Part shown: piece by piece, positions 23,938 to 32,549 of the stretch
How the letters are laid out: each line of letters opens with the position of its first letter
How positions within the stretch are numbered: the stretch's first letter is position 1
NCBI GenBank assembly: GCA_027486255.1
Contig: JAIXPL010000020.1
Location: 1-48,201 of the forward strand
Source: Comamonadaceae bacterium
GTDB lineage: Bacteria; Pseudomonadota; Gammaproteobacteria; Burkholderiales; Burkholderiaceae_C
Direction: 5' to 3'
DNA: 48,201 nt
Notes under the pieces: generated by a model
Seen by the model: the letters and a program-made list of their open reading frames with translations, nothing else
Told to the model about the DNA's origin: nothing
Databases searched by the model: none
Program-made: the position numbers and the translations under genes

Positions 23938-23952
23938 GGCGTGGCCCGGCAC

Positions 23953-25071
23953 TCAGGCCGGGGCGCAGCAGTGGTCGATGACCTCGCGCACCAGGGCGTC
24001 CGGCGCACCGCGCACGGCGGCGCGTCCCGGCCCGTCGATCAGCACGAATTTGATCTCGCCGGCCTCGGACTTCTTGTCCAGGCGCATCAGCTCGATGTAG
24101 CGGCCGGCGTTGTCCTCGGCCAGCTGCGGGCCGATCACGGGCAGGCCGGCGGCCTGGATCAGGCGCTTCAAGCGCGCCACGAAGGCGGTATCGACCAAGC
24201 CCAGGCGGGCCGAGAGCTCGGCGGCCATGACCATGCCGCAACCCACGGCCTCGCCGTGCAGCCAGGCGCCGTAGCCCATGCCCGCCTCGATGGCGTGCCC
24301 GAAGGTGTGGCCGAAATTGAGAATGGCGCGCAGCCCGGACTCCCGCTCGTCCTGGCCCACCACGTGGGCCTTGATCTCGCAGCTGCGCTGCACTGCATGG
24401 GCCAGGGCCTGCGGCTGGCGGGCCAAGAGCGCCGGCAGCTGGGCCTCGATCCAATCCAGGAAAGCCATGTCGGCGATTGGTCCGTACTTGATGACCTCGG
24501 CCAGGCCCGCACTCAATTCGCGCGCGGGCAGCGTGCCCAGCACATCGAGGTCGCACACCACCCGCAGCGGCTGGTAAAAGGCGCCGATCATGTTCTTGCC
24601 CAGCGGATGGTTGATGGCCGTCTTGCCGCCCACGGAGGAGTCGACCTGGGCCAGCAGCGTGGTGGGCACCTGCACAAAGGGCACACCCCGCATGTAGCTG
24701 GCCGCGGCAAAACCGGTCATGTCACCCACCACGCCACCACCCAAGGCAAAGAGCACAGTCTTGCGGTCACAGGCGTGCGCGAGCAGCGTGTCGAAGATGC
24801 GCTGCAGGTGCGCCCAGTCCTTGTAGGTTTCACCGTCGGGCAGGGCCAGCTGCAGCACACGGCTGTAGTGGGGCGCCAGGGCGCGCTGCAGGCGCTCGGC
24901 ATGCAGCGGCACGACCGTGGTGTTGGAGACGATGAGCGCCGTGGCAGCCGCCGGCAGGCCGGCATAGGTCTTGGGCTGCCCCAGCAGGCCAGGGCCGATG
25001 AGAATGGGGTAGCTGCGCTCGCCCAAGGCGATGGTCACACGCTGGGCGGCGGTCGGGGCGGTCGATGGCAT
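23953..25071 (-). CDS. aroB: 3-dehydroquinate synthase AroB
   Basis: The second step of the shikimate pathway: DAHP to 3-dehydroquinate, NAD- and metal-dependent, in the cytoplasm. It has 372 residues. Motifs visible: [21 protein letters not shown] for NAD binding, [20 protein letters not shown], and zinc ligands in [10 protein letters not shown] and [12 protein letters not shown]. The start ATG follows aroK by eight bases. The gene is in the conserved pilQ-aroK-aroB-dgt block. Confidence 0.98.
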   Translation of the reverse strand: MPSTAPTAAQRVTIALGERSYPILIGPGLLGQPKTYAGLPAAATALIVSNTTVVPLHAERLQRALAPHYSRVLQLALPDGETYKDWAHLQRIFDTLLAHACDRKTVLFALGGGVVGDMTGFAAASYMRGVPFVQVPTTLLAQVDSSVGGKTAINHPLGKNMIGAFYQPLRVVCDLDVLGTLPARELSAGLAEVIKYGPIADMAFLDWIEAQLPALLARQPQALAHAVQRSCEIKAHVVGQDERESGLRAILNFGHTFGHAIEAGMGYGAWLHGEAVGCGMVMAAELSARLGLVDTAFVARLKRLIQAAGLPVIGPQLAEDNAGRYIELMRLDKKSEAGEIKFVLIDGPGRAAVRGAPDALVREVIDHCCAPA

Positions 25072-25079
25072 GTGAGGGC

Positions 25080-25652
25080 TCAGGGTTGGACCGCGCGCGG
25101 CGCGGCCGGTGGCAGGGGGGCCTGGTAGAGGCCGGCCAGCTCCAGTTGCATGAGGATCATGTTGACCAGGCTGGGCACCGAGGGGCGGCCGGTCTCGATG
25201 ACGAAGTGCGCCGTCTCGCGGTAGAGCGCATCGCGGGCCTGGTAGAGCTCACGCAAGCGGCCCAGCGGATCGGCCACCTGGAGCAGCGGCCGGTTCTGGT
25301 CATGGCGAAGGCGCTTGAATACCTCGTCGGGCGAGGAATGCAGGTAGATCACGGTGGCGCGCTCGTGGAGCGCTTGCCGGTTGGCCGGCCGCAGAACCGA
25401 GCCGCCCCCGGTGGAGACCACGCCCGGACCGGCGCGCGTGAGCTCGTCGATCACCTGCTGTTCCAGGTCACGGAAAGGCACCTCGCCCTCGCGCTCGAAG
25501 AATTCGCGGATGGAGCAGCCGATGCGCTGCTCGATCACGTGGTCCGAGTCAATGAAGCGCGCCCCGATGCGCCTGGCCAGCTGGCGCCCCACCGTGGACT
25601 TGCCCGAGCCGGGCAGGCCCACGCAGGCAATGAGCAAAGGGTTGGAGGGCAA
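25080..25652 (-). CDS. aroK: Shikimate kinase AroK
   Basis: Phosphorylates shikimate to shikimate 3-phosphate. The 190-residue protein has the P-loop GLPGSGKST (12-20), the shikimate-binding Asp in FIDSDHVIE, the [17 protein letters not shown] block and [11 protein letters not shown], followed by the lid region. The only start upstream of the P-loop that suits the family is TTG at 25652; the frame stays open further upstream without an ATG. No good Shine-Dalgarno site is seen, so initiation may depend on the upstream pilQ transcript. It is 80 bases downstream of pilQ. Confidence 0.94.
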   Translation of the reverse strand: MPSNPLLIACVGLPGSGKSTVGRQLARRIGARFIDSDHVIEQRIGCSIREFFEREGEVPFRDLEQQVIDELTRAGPGVVSTGGGSVLRPANRQALHERATVIYLHSSPDEVFKRLRHDQNRPLLQVADPLGRLRELYQARDALYRETAHFVIETGRPSVPSLVNMILMQLELAGLYQAPLPPAAPRAVQP

Positions 25653-25733
25653 GGTGGGGCGTCGTGAAGGAAACAGCCCGGAATGATAAACGTCCCACCT
25701 CTTGGCCTGCGGCGGGGACGCGGTGGCGCAGGC

Positions 25734-27176
25734 TCAAGGCGGCAGCCGCGGATCGACCAGCACCTGCGGCGTGATGAAGACCAGCAGCTCGGTCTTGTTG
25801 AGCGTTTTGCTGCGGCTTCGGAACAAGGCGCCCAGCCCTGGCAGCCGGCCCAGCACGGGCACGCGGGTTTCCTCCTCGCGCTCCAGGGTCTCGAAGATGC
25901 CGCCGATCATCACCGTGCCGCCGTTGTCCACCAGCACCTGGGTTTGCACGTGCTTGGTGTCGATGGCAAAGCCATTGGGCGTGCTGCGGCCCACGCTGTC
26001 CTTGTTCACATCGACATTGAGGATGATGCCGCCCTCGGGGGTGATCTGCGGCGTCACCTCCAGCTTCAGGTTGGCCTTGCGAAAGACCACGGCGGTGGCC
26101 CCGCTGGAGGTGGACTGCTGGTAGGGCAGCTCCGTGCCCTGCTCGATGATGGCCTTGACCTGGTCGGCCGTGACGATGCGCGGGCTGGCCACGATCTGGC
26201 CCTGGCCATCGGCCTCCAGGGCCGAGAGCTCGAGGTTCAGCACGCGGGTGAGCGAGGCATTAAAAAGCGAGACAGCCAGCGCCGCCGCGGGCAGGCCGTT
26301 GATCGCAGCCGCCGGCAAGTTCACCATGTCCTTGCCGGCGATACCGAAGTCCCGCCCTGCCACCGGGTCGCCCGAGGCCGGCGCCTGGGGCGCCACATAG
26401 CCGCCGCCGGCCTGCCCGCCCGACAGGCCCGATGCGCCGGGCTGGGACGTGCTCGACGAAATCCGTCCGCCCAGACGAACTCCCAGTGTCTTGCCAAAGG
26501 TGTCGGCCGCCTCCACGATGCGGGCCTCGATCATGACTTGCCGCACCGGCACGTCAATCAGGCGCACCAGGGAGGCCACCTGCGCCACGCGCGAGGCTAC
26601 ATCGGTCACGAAGAGTTGGTTGGTGCGGACCTCGGCCATCACATGGCCGCGGGGGGACAAGAGGCGCGCAGCGCCCACCCCGGCCTGCAGCTGACGCGCC
26701 AACTCGTCGGCGCGTGCATAGTTCAGGCGAAAGTTCTGGGTGCGCACGGCGTCGACGGTCTGCAGGTTCTGCTCGGCCTCGAGCTCCTGGCGCTGGCGTG
26801 CCGCCAGCTCGGTCTTGGGGGCGACCCAGATCACCCGCCCGTCCCGGCGCGCCGCCAGGCCGCGGGCCTGCAGGATGGTCTCCAGCGCCTGGTCCCAGGG
26901 CACGTCGCGAAGGCGGATGCTCAGGGTGCCGCTGACGCCCTCAGACGCCACCACGTTAAAGCCGCTGTGCTCGGCCAGCACCTGCAGCAGGGTGCGCACC
27001 TCCACCTGCTGGAAATTCAGGGAAATGGGGGCGCCGGTGTAGGCTGGAACCTCGCGCCTGGGCCCTGGCGTGCTATCGGGCTGGGGCTGGGGCTGGGCCA
27101 GCGCCGCGGCCCCGGCCAGACTCCAGGCCAGCCACCACATCTTTGCCCCGTGGCGCGTGTTGCACAGACAGCTCAT
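25734..27176 (-). CDS. pilQ: Type IV pilus secretin PilQ, short form
   Basis: The outer-membrane secretin through which the type IV pilus exits. From the ATG at 27176 (ATGA overlap with the upstream gene) it has 480 residues. A signal peptide ends near residue 27 (AAALAQ). Then come the N0/STN domain (about 46-112, ISLNFQQVEVRTLLQVLAEH), an N1 domain (about 145-210, VRTNQLFVTDV and LIDVPVRQVMIEARI) and the secretin core to the end, with VPVLGRLPGLGALFRS and ELLVFITPQVL. The N-terminal AMIN peptidoglycan-binding domains of canonical PilQ (about 700 residues) are absent. The central insert rich in Gly/Ser/Pro (about 235-285) is variable in secretins. Confidence 0.94.
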   Translation of the reverse strand: MSCLCNTRHGAKMWWLAWSLAGAAALAQPQPQPDSTPGPRREVPAYTGAPISLNFQQVEVRTLLQVLAEHSGFNVVASEGVSGTLSIRLRDVPWDQALETILQARGLAARRDGRVIWVAPKTELAARQRQELEAEQNLQTVDAVRTQNFRLNYARADELARQLQAGVGAARLLSPRGHVMAEVRTNQLFVTDVASRVAQVASLVRLIDVPVRQVMIEARIVEAADTFGKTLGVRLGGRISSSTSQPGASGLSGGQAGGGYVAPQAPASGDPVAGRDFGIAGKDMVNLPAAAINGLPAAALAVSLFNASLTRVLNLELSALEADGQGQIVASPRIVTADQVKAIIEQGTELPYQQSTSSGATAVVFRKANLKLEVTPQITPEGGIILNVDVNKDSVGRSTPNGFAIDTKHVQTQVLVDNGGTVMIGGIFETLEREEETRVPVLGRLPGLGALFRSRSKTLNKTELLVFITPQVLVDPRLPP

Positions 27177-28144
27177 GGACTCTCCCCCACGCGCCAGAAG
27201 CGCTCCTGCTCGTTCCAGCGGCCCGCAGCATCCTGCACGATCTCGCGCCACCACAGGCCCTGCTCGGCGATGCGCTGCACCCGCCCCCGCTGCATCCCCA
27301 GGTGCTCGCCTGCACGCACCGAGTGCAAGTGCTGGTCAAGGCGCAGCAGGGCCACCCATTCCTCCCCTTGGCGAAGCGTGCCTGTGAGCGTGAAAGCCGA
27401 CAGGGGCACCCGCTCAAGCAGGCCGGGTTCCCGCTGGAGCACCTCGCGCCAGGCGGCAGGCACTGTCTGGAGCCGGTCGGCGGGCGCGGGATCGCCCAAG
27501 GGATCGGCCTGCGCTTCGAAGCGACGCGGCAGCTCACCGGTCCAAGGCGAGCGGGCCGCGAGCACCCGGGAATGCTCCAGCTCCAGCACCAGCTCGGCCT
27601 GGTGCATGCCCGCCGCTCCGGCCTGAAGCTGGTAGCTTTTTAGGCGAACGGCCTGCGCCGGGTCGGTCAGGCGCGCAACAAAGGCGCCGTGCTGATGGAA
27701 TCGACCCCGCAGACGCAACTGCAGCGGCGCCATCTCTTGGCCTGGGGCCTCCAGGGGCTTGAGCTGCTGAACTTCCAGGCCTGCGGCCAGGGCCATGCGG
27801 TGCCAGTGCCAGGGACCGCCGCCCTGGCCCACTACGGGCGGGGCGTTGGCTGGACTGGCGAGCGCAGCCACCGGCGCTGTCTGGCGCTGCTGCTCAAACT
27901 GCGCCAGCTGCTCCTGCGCCTTGTGCAACTGGACCTCCGCCTGGCGCAGGCCTTGCAGCGCGGCCCGGGCCTCCTCCTGCAGCGCAGGGGCCTGAAGGAG
28001 CCAGCACAGCCCGCCACCGACCAGGGCCGCCAGCACAGCCAGAGCCGGCGGCCGCCAGGCCTGGGGACCCAGAGACCAGGCCAGGCCCAGCATGAGCAGC
28101 TGGCCCTGCGCGAGGACACGCCAGGCCAACGCCCCGCCCTTCAT
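27173..28144 (-). CDS. PilO-PilP fusion protein, type IV pilus alignment complex
   Basis: One uninterrupted 323-residue frame in the place where pilO and pilP normally stand as two genes. Residues 1-200 look PilO-like: short cytoplasmic start, hydrophobic segment(s) about 14-50, a coiled coil (about 54-90, EEARAALQGLRQAEVQLHKA) and a ferredoxin-like domain (about 112-192). Residues about 205-318 look PilP-like: DPLGDPAP, LERVPLSAFTLTGTL, WVALLRLDQHLHSVRAGEHLG, GRVQRIAE and a final WNEQERFW. There is no internal lipobox, so PilP's own membrane anchor is gone and it is held by the PilO membrane helix. It overlaps pilN and pilQ by four bases each. Domain calls are from pattern similarity and not from a profile search. 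Confidence 0.8.
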   Translation of the reverse strand: MKGGALAWRVLAQGQLLMLGLAWSLGPQAWRPPALAVLAALVGGGLCWLLQAPALQEEARAALQGLRQAEVQLHKAQEQLAQFEQQRQTAPVAALASPANAPPVVGQGGGPWHWHRMALAAGLEVQQLKPLEAPGQEMAPLQLRLRGRFHQHGAFVARLTDPAQAVRLKSYQLQAGAAGMHQAELVLELEHSRVLAARSPWTGELPRRFEAQADPLGDPAPADRLQTVPAAWREVLQREPGLLERVPLSAFTLTGTLRQGEEWVALLRLDQHLHSVRAGEHLGMQRGRVQRIAEQGLWWREIVQDAAGRWNEQERFWRVGESP

Positions 28145-28704
28145 GGCCGGGGCCTTTGCGCAGGCAGAGGCCAGCGCAGGACAAAGCGCACGGGGTCGGC
28201 CTGAGAAAGGGGGTCGGCCTGGGCCGCGAGCTCCACCAGTTCAGGCGGGCCGAAGTCAGGCAGCGCAGGGCGCAGCGCCTGCGTCCAGGCCTGCAGCTGC
28301 ATGGCGGGCAGGCGGCCCTGGAGGATGAGGAATCGGTCGTCGTAGCGAAGTTGCACGATCTGCGCCCCGGAAGAGGCGGCCAGGGCCTCCAGGCTCCTGA
28401 GCAATTGCAGGCGATGCGCCTGCCAGTCCTTCAAGCGCATGGCCTCCTCTTGCCAGGCAGCGTGTTGGCGAAGCTGCTCACCCGACTCACGCAAGGCCGG
28501 CTCGAGGGCCTGGACCTGGGCTTGCAACTGCTGTTGGCGCACGCGCAGGGCTTCAAGCTCGTCCCGGCTGGCCTGCATCCACGCCCAGGCCAGCAGCGCG
28601 CCGAGCAGCAGGCCCGGCAAGGCGCAGCGCAGCCCGGCCCGCAGGTCCAGAGCCTCTTCGCCCGGGCCCAGGTAATTGAAACCGCGCAGACGGTGACCGC
28701 TCAT
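28141..28704 (-). CDS. pilN: PilN-like type IV pilus assembly protein
   Basis: A 187-residue bitopic inner-membrane protein: a short cytoplasmic N-terminus, a membrane helix (about 29-43, PGLLLGALLAWAWMQ), a coiled coil (about 45-95) and a periplasmic ferredoxin-like domain. In canonical PilN the N-terminal motif INLLP docks into PilM; here the corresponding site reads FNYLGP (residues 9-14), a degenerate form. It overlaps pilM and the pilO-pilP gene by four bases each. The identity rests on topology, order and this motif; overall sequence similarity to standard PilN appears low. Confidence 0.82.
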   Translation of the reverse strand: MSGHRLRGFNYLGPGEEALDLRAGLRCALPGLLLGALLAWAWMQASRDELEALRVRQQQLQAQVQALEPALRESGEQLRQHAAWQEEAMRLKDWQAHRLQLLRSLEALAASSGAQIVQLRYDDRFLILQGRLPAMQLQAWTQALRPALPDFGPPELVELAAQADPLSQADPVRFVLRWPLPAQRPRP

Positions 28705-29378
28705 GAATGCCAGGCCCTCAAGGCCAGCCCCAATGCCGCCAGAAAACCCGCGGTCTGCACCGGGCGGTCGAGGCCGGGCCGCCAGGCCACCAGGTCCAGC
28801 GGGTCCAGGTTTGCCGAGGGCGAGTCAGGCACCATGCCCAGCGCCAGCTGCGCCAGGCGCACCACGCGAGACCGGTCATCGAGCAGCACGAGGTCCAGAT
28901 CGGCGGCTTCGGCCAGGCCTTGCCAGTCCTCGACCAGCTCCCGGGGACACACCGAGAGCTGGGCGCACAGGGGCGGGCCGGGCTGCAGCGTCACTTCGAT
29001 GGCCAGCGTATCGGCGGGCACGCCCGCCAGCTGCTCGGCCTGGCGCCTGACCCAGCCCCGCCAGGCCCAGGGGCGCAGACCCGCAGGCACAGCCAGTTCC
29101 TGATGCCAAGCGGCCGAGCTAGGCAAGGCCAGGGCGATGCGACGGCCGCCACCGGCAGCACCAACGAGTTGCTTCAGGCTGGCGGCCAAGGTTTCGAACT
29201 CGAGAATGCGCCCTGCCTCCAGGCTCTGCGGCGGCAGATCGAGGCCTGCGCACTGTTCGACGCGCCAGGAAGCGCCAGCGCGGGCACATGAGAGCAGGCA
29301 GGCCTGGGGCGGGTCCAGGTCAATGCCCATAAGGGCAGGGCCTTGAGGCCAGGGCCATCGCGAAAGCCAAGGGGGCAT
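28701..29378 (-). CDS. pilM: PilM-like protein with internal deletion
   Basis: PilM is an actin-like cytoplasmic protein (about 350 residues) that binds ATP and the PilN tail. This protein has only 225 residues, yet both ends match the family: ALMGIDLDPPQACLL near residues 15-29 corresponds to the usual GIDISS start, and GFLAALGLALR (211-221) to the usual ACGLALR end. Residues 80-180 follow the first actin-like half (IALALPSSAAW, QLSVCPRELVEDW). The second half, which carries the DIG phosphate loop and the GGTA adenosine motif, is missing between about 182 and 205. It begins the pil operon, divergent from mrcA across 201 bases. Confidence 0.8.
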   Translation of the reverse strand: MPPWLSRWPWPQGPALMGIDLDPPQACLLSCARAGASWRVEQCAGLDLPPQSLEAGRILEFETLAASLKQLVGAAGGGRRIALALPSSAAWHQELAVPAGLRPWAWRGWVRRQAEQLAGVPADTLAIEVTLQPGPPLCAQLSVCPRELVEDWQGLAEAADLDLVLLDDRSRVVRLAQLALGMVPDSPSANLDPLDLVAWRPGLDRPVQTAGFLAALGLALRAWHS

Positions 29379-29550
29379 GGGCCGTCATCTCATGCAGGGG
29401 CGGCCCGGGCTGGGCCACTTCAAGGCAGGAAAGGCTAGTCGCCCGTCCTCGCAGATGAGTTACTTCGTGTTAATGTGCCGCCCCCACGGGCAGGGTGAGG
29501 CCGCCGCCAAGGCGTTTGACCCACTGAGCAGCCGAACGCGAGGCGTTTTT

Positions 29551-29556
29551 TATAAT
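29551..29556 (+). promoter_or_regulatory. mrcA: Probable -10 box of mrcA
   Basis: A perfect TATAAT 23 bases upstream of the mrcA ATG, just after a T-run. No matching -35 lies at 16-18 bases (TTGACC at 29516-29521 is 29 bases away). The predicted leader would be about 17 bases with no clear ribosome-binding site. The rest of the 201-base pilM/mrcA gap shows no further convincing signal. Confidence 0.5.
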
Positions 29557-29579
29557 GACGCACTAAATACCTGCCCTGC

Positions 29580-31952
29580 ATGCCCTCCTCCACACCGCCC
29601 ACCGACGCTTCCCCCTCCCCTTTGCGACAAATGGTGTGGCGTTTGGTCCTGTGGACCTTGGGTCTGATGGCCGCGGGGCTGGTGGGCCTGATGATGGTGG
29701 TGGCCGTGGCCCTGGCGGTGGCCTACCCCAACCTGCCCGACGTCTCGGAGTTGGCCGAGTACCGGCCCAAGCTGCCACTGCGCGTGTACTCGGCCGACAA
29801 GGTGCTCATGGGCGAGTTCGGCGAGGAGCGCCGCAGCTTCACGCCGATCAAGGACATTCCGCAGGTCATGAAGGATGCCGTGCTGGCCATCGAGGATGCC
29901 CGCTTCTTCCAGCACGGTGGCGTGGACTACCTGGGCGTGGTCCGGGCGGGCCTGGCCAATGTGCGCTCCTTCAAGAGCCAGGGCGCCTCGACCATCACCA
30001 TGCAGGTGGCCCGCAATGTGTACCTCTCGGCCGAGAAGAGCTACACGCGCAAGATCTACGAGATTCTGCTGACCTTCAAGCTCGAGCACACGCTCACGAA
30101 GGACCAGATCCTCGAGATCTACATGAACCAGATCTTCCTGGGCAACCGGGCCTACGGCTTTGCTGCGGCGTCTGAGACCTACTACGGCAAGCCCCTCAAA
30201 GACATCACGGTGGCCGAGGCGGCCATGCTCGCGGGCCTGCCCAAGGCGCCCTCCTCGTTCAACCCCATCGCCAACCCCAAGCGGGCCCGGGCGCGGCAGC
30301 TCTACATCATCGAGCGCATGCAGGACAACGGCTTCATCACCGCCCAGCAGGCCCAGGCCGCCAAGAACGAGACGCTGCGCATCCGCAGCAATGCCGACCC
30401 GGGCCGCATGCATGCCGAATTCATCGCCGAGACGGTGCGCCAGCTCATGGTGGCCCAGTACGGCAACGAGGCCTACACCCGGGGCCTGAACGTCTACACC
30501 ACGGCCAACGCCGCTGACCAGATGGCCGCCTACCGGGCCTTGCGCCGGGGCATCATGGATTACGAGCGCCGGCAGATCTACCGCGGCCCGGAGAAGTTCA
30601 TCAACCTGCCGGCCGACCCCAAGGAGGCCGAGGAGGCCATCGACGAGGCCCTGGCCGACCATCCCGACAACGGCGACGTGATGTCGGCCGTGGTGCTGGA
30701 GGCGGGTCCTAAGAAGGTGGTGGCCGTGCGGGCCAACGGCGAGACGGTGGAGATCAGCGGCGAAGGCCTCAAGCCCGCGCAATCGGGTCTCTCTGGGAAG
30801 GCACCGCCCCACATCGCCATCCGCCGCGGCGCGATCATCCGCGTGATGAAGACCGCCGACGGCAAATGGGAGATCACGCAACTGCCGGAGGTGGAGGGCG
30901 CCTTAGTGGCCCTGGACCCGCGCGACGGCGCCATCCGCGCCCTGGTGGGCGGCTTTGACTTCGGCAAGAACAAGTTCAACCATGTGACGCAGGCCTGGCG
31001 CCAGCCGGGCTCGAGCTTCAAGCCCTTTATTTACTCGGCCGCGCTCGAAAAAGGCATGACGCCCGCGACCGTGGTGAACGACTCACCGCTGTTCTTCGAT
31101 GCCGGCGTCACCGGCGGCCAGCCCTGGGAGCCCAAGAATTACGACGGCCAGTTCGATGGCCCCATGAGCCTGCGCACGGCGCTCAAGAAATCCAAGAACA
31201 TGGTCTCCATTCGGGTGCTGCAGGCCGTGGGGGCGCAGAACGCGCAGGATTGGGTCACCCGTTTTGGCTTTGAGGCGGACAAGCATCCGCCCTACCTCAC
31301 CATGGCCCTGGGTGCAGGCTCGGTCACGCCCATGCAGATGGTCACCGGCTATGCGGTGTTCGCCAACGGTGGACTGCGCGTCAACCCCTACCTGATCACA
31401 CGCATCACCGACCAGCAGGGCAAGGTGCTGGTGCAAACACCCCCGCAGGTGCCCAACGAGAGCGCCCGCGCCATTGATGCGCGCAATGCCTTCGTGATGT
31501 CCAGCTTGCTGCAGGAGATCACGCGTTCGGGCACCGCCGCGCGGGCGCAGGCACAGCTCAAGCGGCCCGACCTGTATGGCAAGACCGGCACCACCAACGA
31601 CTCCATCGACACCTGGTTCGTGGGCTACCAGCCCACCTTGGTGGCGGGGGTGTGGATGGGCTACGACAAGCCGCGCAAGCTCGGCGATCGCGAGACCGGC
31701 GGTGGCCTGAGCCTGCCGGTATGGATCAATTTCATGGACCACGCCCTGAAAAACGTCCCGGTGACGGAACCCGCGGTGCCAGCAGGCGTGGTGAACCTGG
31801 GCGGCGAGTGGTACTACGAGGAATACGCCCGGGGTTCGGGCGTGACCAGCCTGGGGGTGGACGGCCGGGGCGCCGATGCCGGGCCTGCGCCCATCCAGGT
31901 GCTGCCACCCAGCGAGGAGCGGCGCCGCATTCTGGACCTGTTCCGCAACTAA
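29580..31952 (+). CDS. mrcA: Penicillin-binding protein 1A
   Basis: A bifunctional peptidoglycan synthase, 790 residues, anchored in the inner membrane by a helix at about 20-49. The glycosyltransferase domain (about 60-235) has EDARFFQHGGVD with catalytic Glu105, then GASTITMQVARN. An OB-like insert separates it from the transpeptidase, which has SSFK (Ser478), SKN in KKSKNMVSIR and KTGTTNDS (Lys668). All catalytic motifs are intact. Divergent from the pil operon, a conserved arrangement in beta- and gammaproteobacteria. It is convergent with cyaY, 24 bases apart, with no visible terminator. Confidence 0.97.
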   Translation: MPSSTPPTDASPSPLRQMVWRLVLWTLGLMAAGLVGLMMVVAVALAVAYPNLPDVSELAEYRPKLPLRVYSADKVLMGEFGEERRSFTPIKDIPQVMKDAVLAIEDARFFQHGGVDYLGVVRAGLANVRSFKSQGASTITMQVARNVYLSAEKSYTRKIYEILLTFKLEHTLTKDQILEIYMNQIFLGNRAYGFAAASETYYGKPLKDITVAEAAMLAGLPKAPSSFNPIANPKRARARQLYIIERMQDNGFITAQQAQAAKNETLRIRSNADPGRMHAEFIAETVRQLMVAQYGNEAYTRGLNVYTTANAADQMAAYRALRRGIMDYERRQIYRGPEKFINLPADPKEAEEAIDEALADHPDNGDVMSAVVLEAGPKKVVAVRANGETVEISGEGLKPAQSGLSGKAPPHIAIRRGAIIRVMKTADGKWEITQLPEVEGALVALDPRDGAIRALVGGFDFGKNKFNHVTQAWRQPGSSFKPFIYSAALEKGMTPATVVNDSPLFFDAGVTGGQPWEPKNYDGQFDGPMSLRTALKKSKNMVSIRVLQAVGAQNAQDWVTRFGFEADKHPPYLTMALGAGSVTPMQMVTGYAVFANGGLRVNPYLITRITDQQGKVLVQTPPQVPNESARAIDARNAFVMSSLLQEITRSGTAARAQAQLKRPDLYGKTGTTNDSIDTWFVGYQPTLVAGVWMGYDKPRKLGDRETGGGLSLPVWINFMDHALKNVPVTEPAVPAGVVNLGGEWYYEEYARGSGVTSLGVDGRGADAGPAPIQVLPPSEERRRILDLFRN

Positions 31953-31976
31953 GGGACAGTTTTCGGGGGGTGAAGC

Positions 31977-32306
31977 TCAGGCCGTGAACGCCAGGGACTG
32001 ACTGGCCTGCTGCGATGCACAGGCGCTGAGCCGGGCGAAAAATTCACTGCCGTCCTTGGTGTCCACCCAGCGGCCGGCGTTGAGCTTGTAGTGAAATCCG
32101 CCCGCCTGCGCCGCCATCCACACCTCGTGCAGCGGTTTTTGAAGGTTGATGATGATCTGGCTGCGGTTGGCAAAGCTCAGGGTGACCATGCCGCCGCTGC
32201 GCTGGTTGTCGATGTCCGCATCGCTCTGGTCGTTGATGCGGTCGCAGGCGGTCTCCACCGCTTTGAGCAGGGCTTCCGCACGGTCCAGGTACTCCAGGTC
32301 GGTCAT
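31977..32306 (-). CDS. cyaY: Iron-sulfur cluster regulator CyaY (frataxin)
   Basis: Bacterial frataxin, 109 residues, which binds iron and modulates IscS-driven cluster assembly. The acidic first helix carries the iron ridge ([19 protein letters not shown] then [10 protein letters not shown]), followed by the beta-sheet with [26 protein letters not shown] and GGFHYKL. C-terminal [15 protein letters not shown] is typical. Its start is 12 bases from the divergent lptM start. Confidence 0.96.
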   Translation of the reverse strand: MTDLEYLDRAEALLKAVETACDRINDQSDADIDNQRSGGMVTLSFANRSQIIINLQKPLHEVWMAAQAGGFHYKLNAGRWVDTKDGSEFFARLSACASQQASQSLAFTA

Positions 32307-32312
32307 TACAAT
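32307..32312 (+). promoter_or_regulatory. Possible -10 box giving a leaderless lptM transcript
   Basis: TACAAT lies seven bases before the lptM ATG, so transcription would start at about the start codon. No Shine-Dalgarno sequence precedes that ATG. The -35 position lies inside cyaY and is a poor match. The call rests only on this spacing. Confidence 0.3.
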
Positions 32313-32318
32313 CCCATC

Positions 32319-32549
32319 ATGATGTTGGCTTCAAATGTGGCGCGAATTCTAGGGTCTGCCCGCTGGGCCGCCGGCGTGCTGGCGCTGATGCTGCTTGGCG
32401 CGTGTGGTCAAAAAGGACCGCTGTACCTGCCTCCTAACACGCCGCCGCTGGGCGCGCTCAAATCCGGCCGCGACGTCCCGCCGCCACCACCGCCCGTGAC
32501 CTTTCCTGACCCGGCAGACAACTACGTGGCCCCGGCCACCCAGAAATGA
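32319..32549 (+). CDS. lptM: Small lipoprotein LptM (YifL-like)
   Basis: A 76-residue lipoprotein with a signal peptide and lipobox LLGAC, followed by the diagnostic GQKGPLYLP. LptM helps oxidative maturation of the LptD outer-membrane LPS translocon in enterics. The tail is proline-rich ([12 protein letters not shown]). The frame is open far upstream, through cyaY on the other strand, but the ATG at 32319 starts the signal peptide. It overlaps lysA by three bases (ATGA), the usual lptM-lysA pairing. Confidence 0.93.
   Translation: MMLASNVARILGSARWAAGVLALMLLGACGQKGPLYLPPNTPPLGALKSGRDVPPPPPPVTFPDPADNYVAPATQK

Noticed and set aside
27173..28144. Frameshift or sequencing error joining separate pilO and pilP genes
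   Set aside because: There is one continuous frame with proper four-base overlaps at both ends, and the PilP lipobox sequence is absent and not merely out of frame. A read check is still suggested in the findings.
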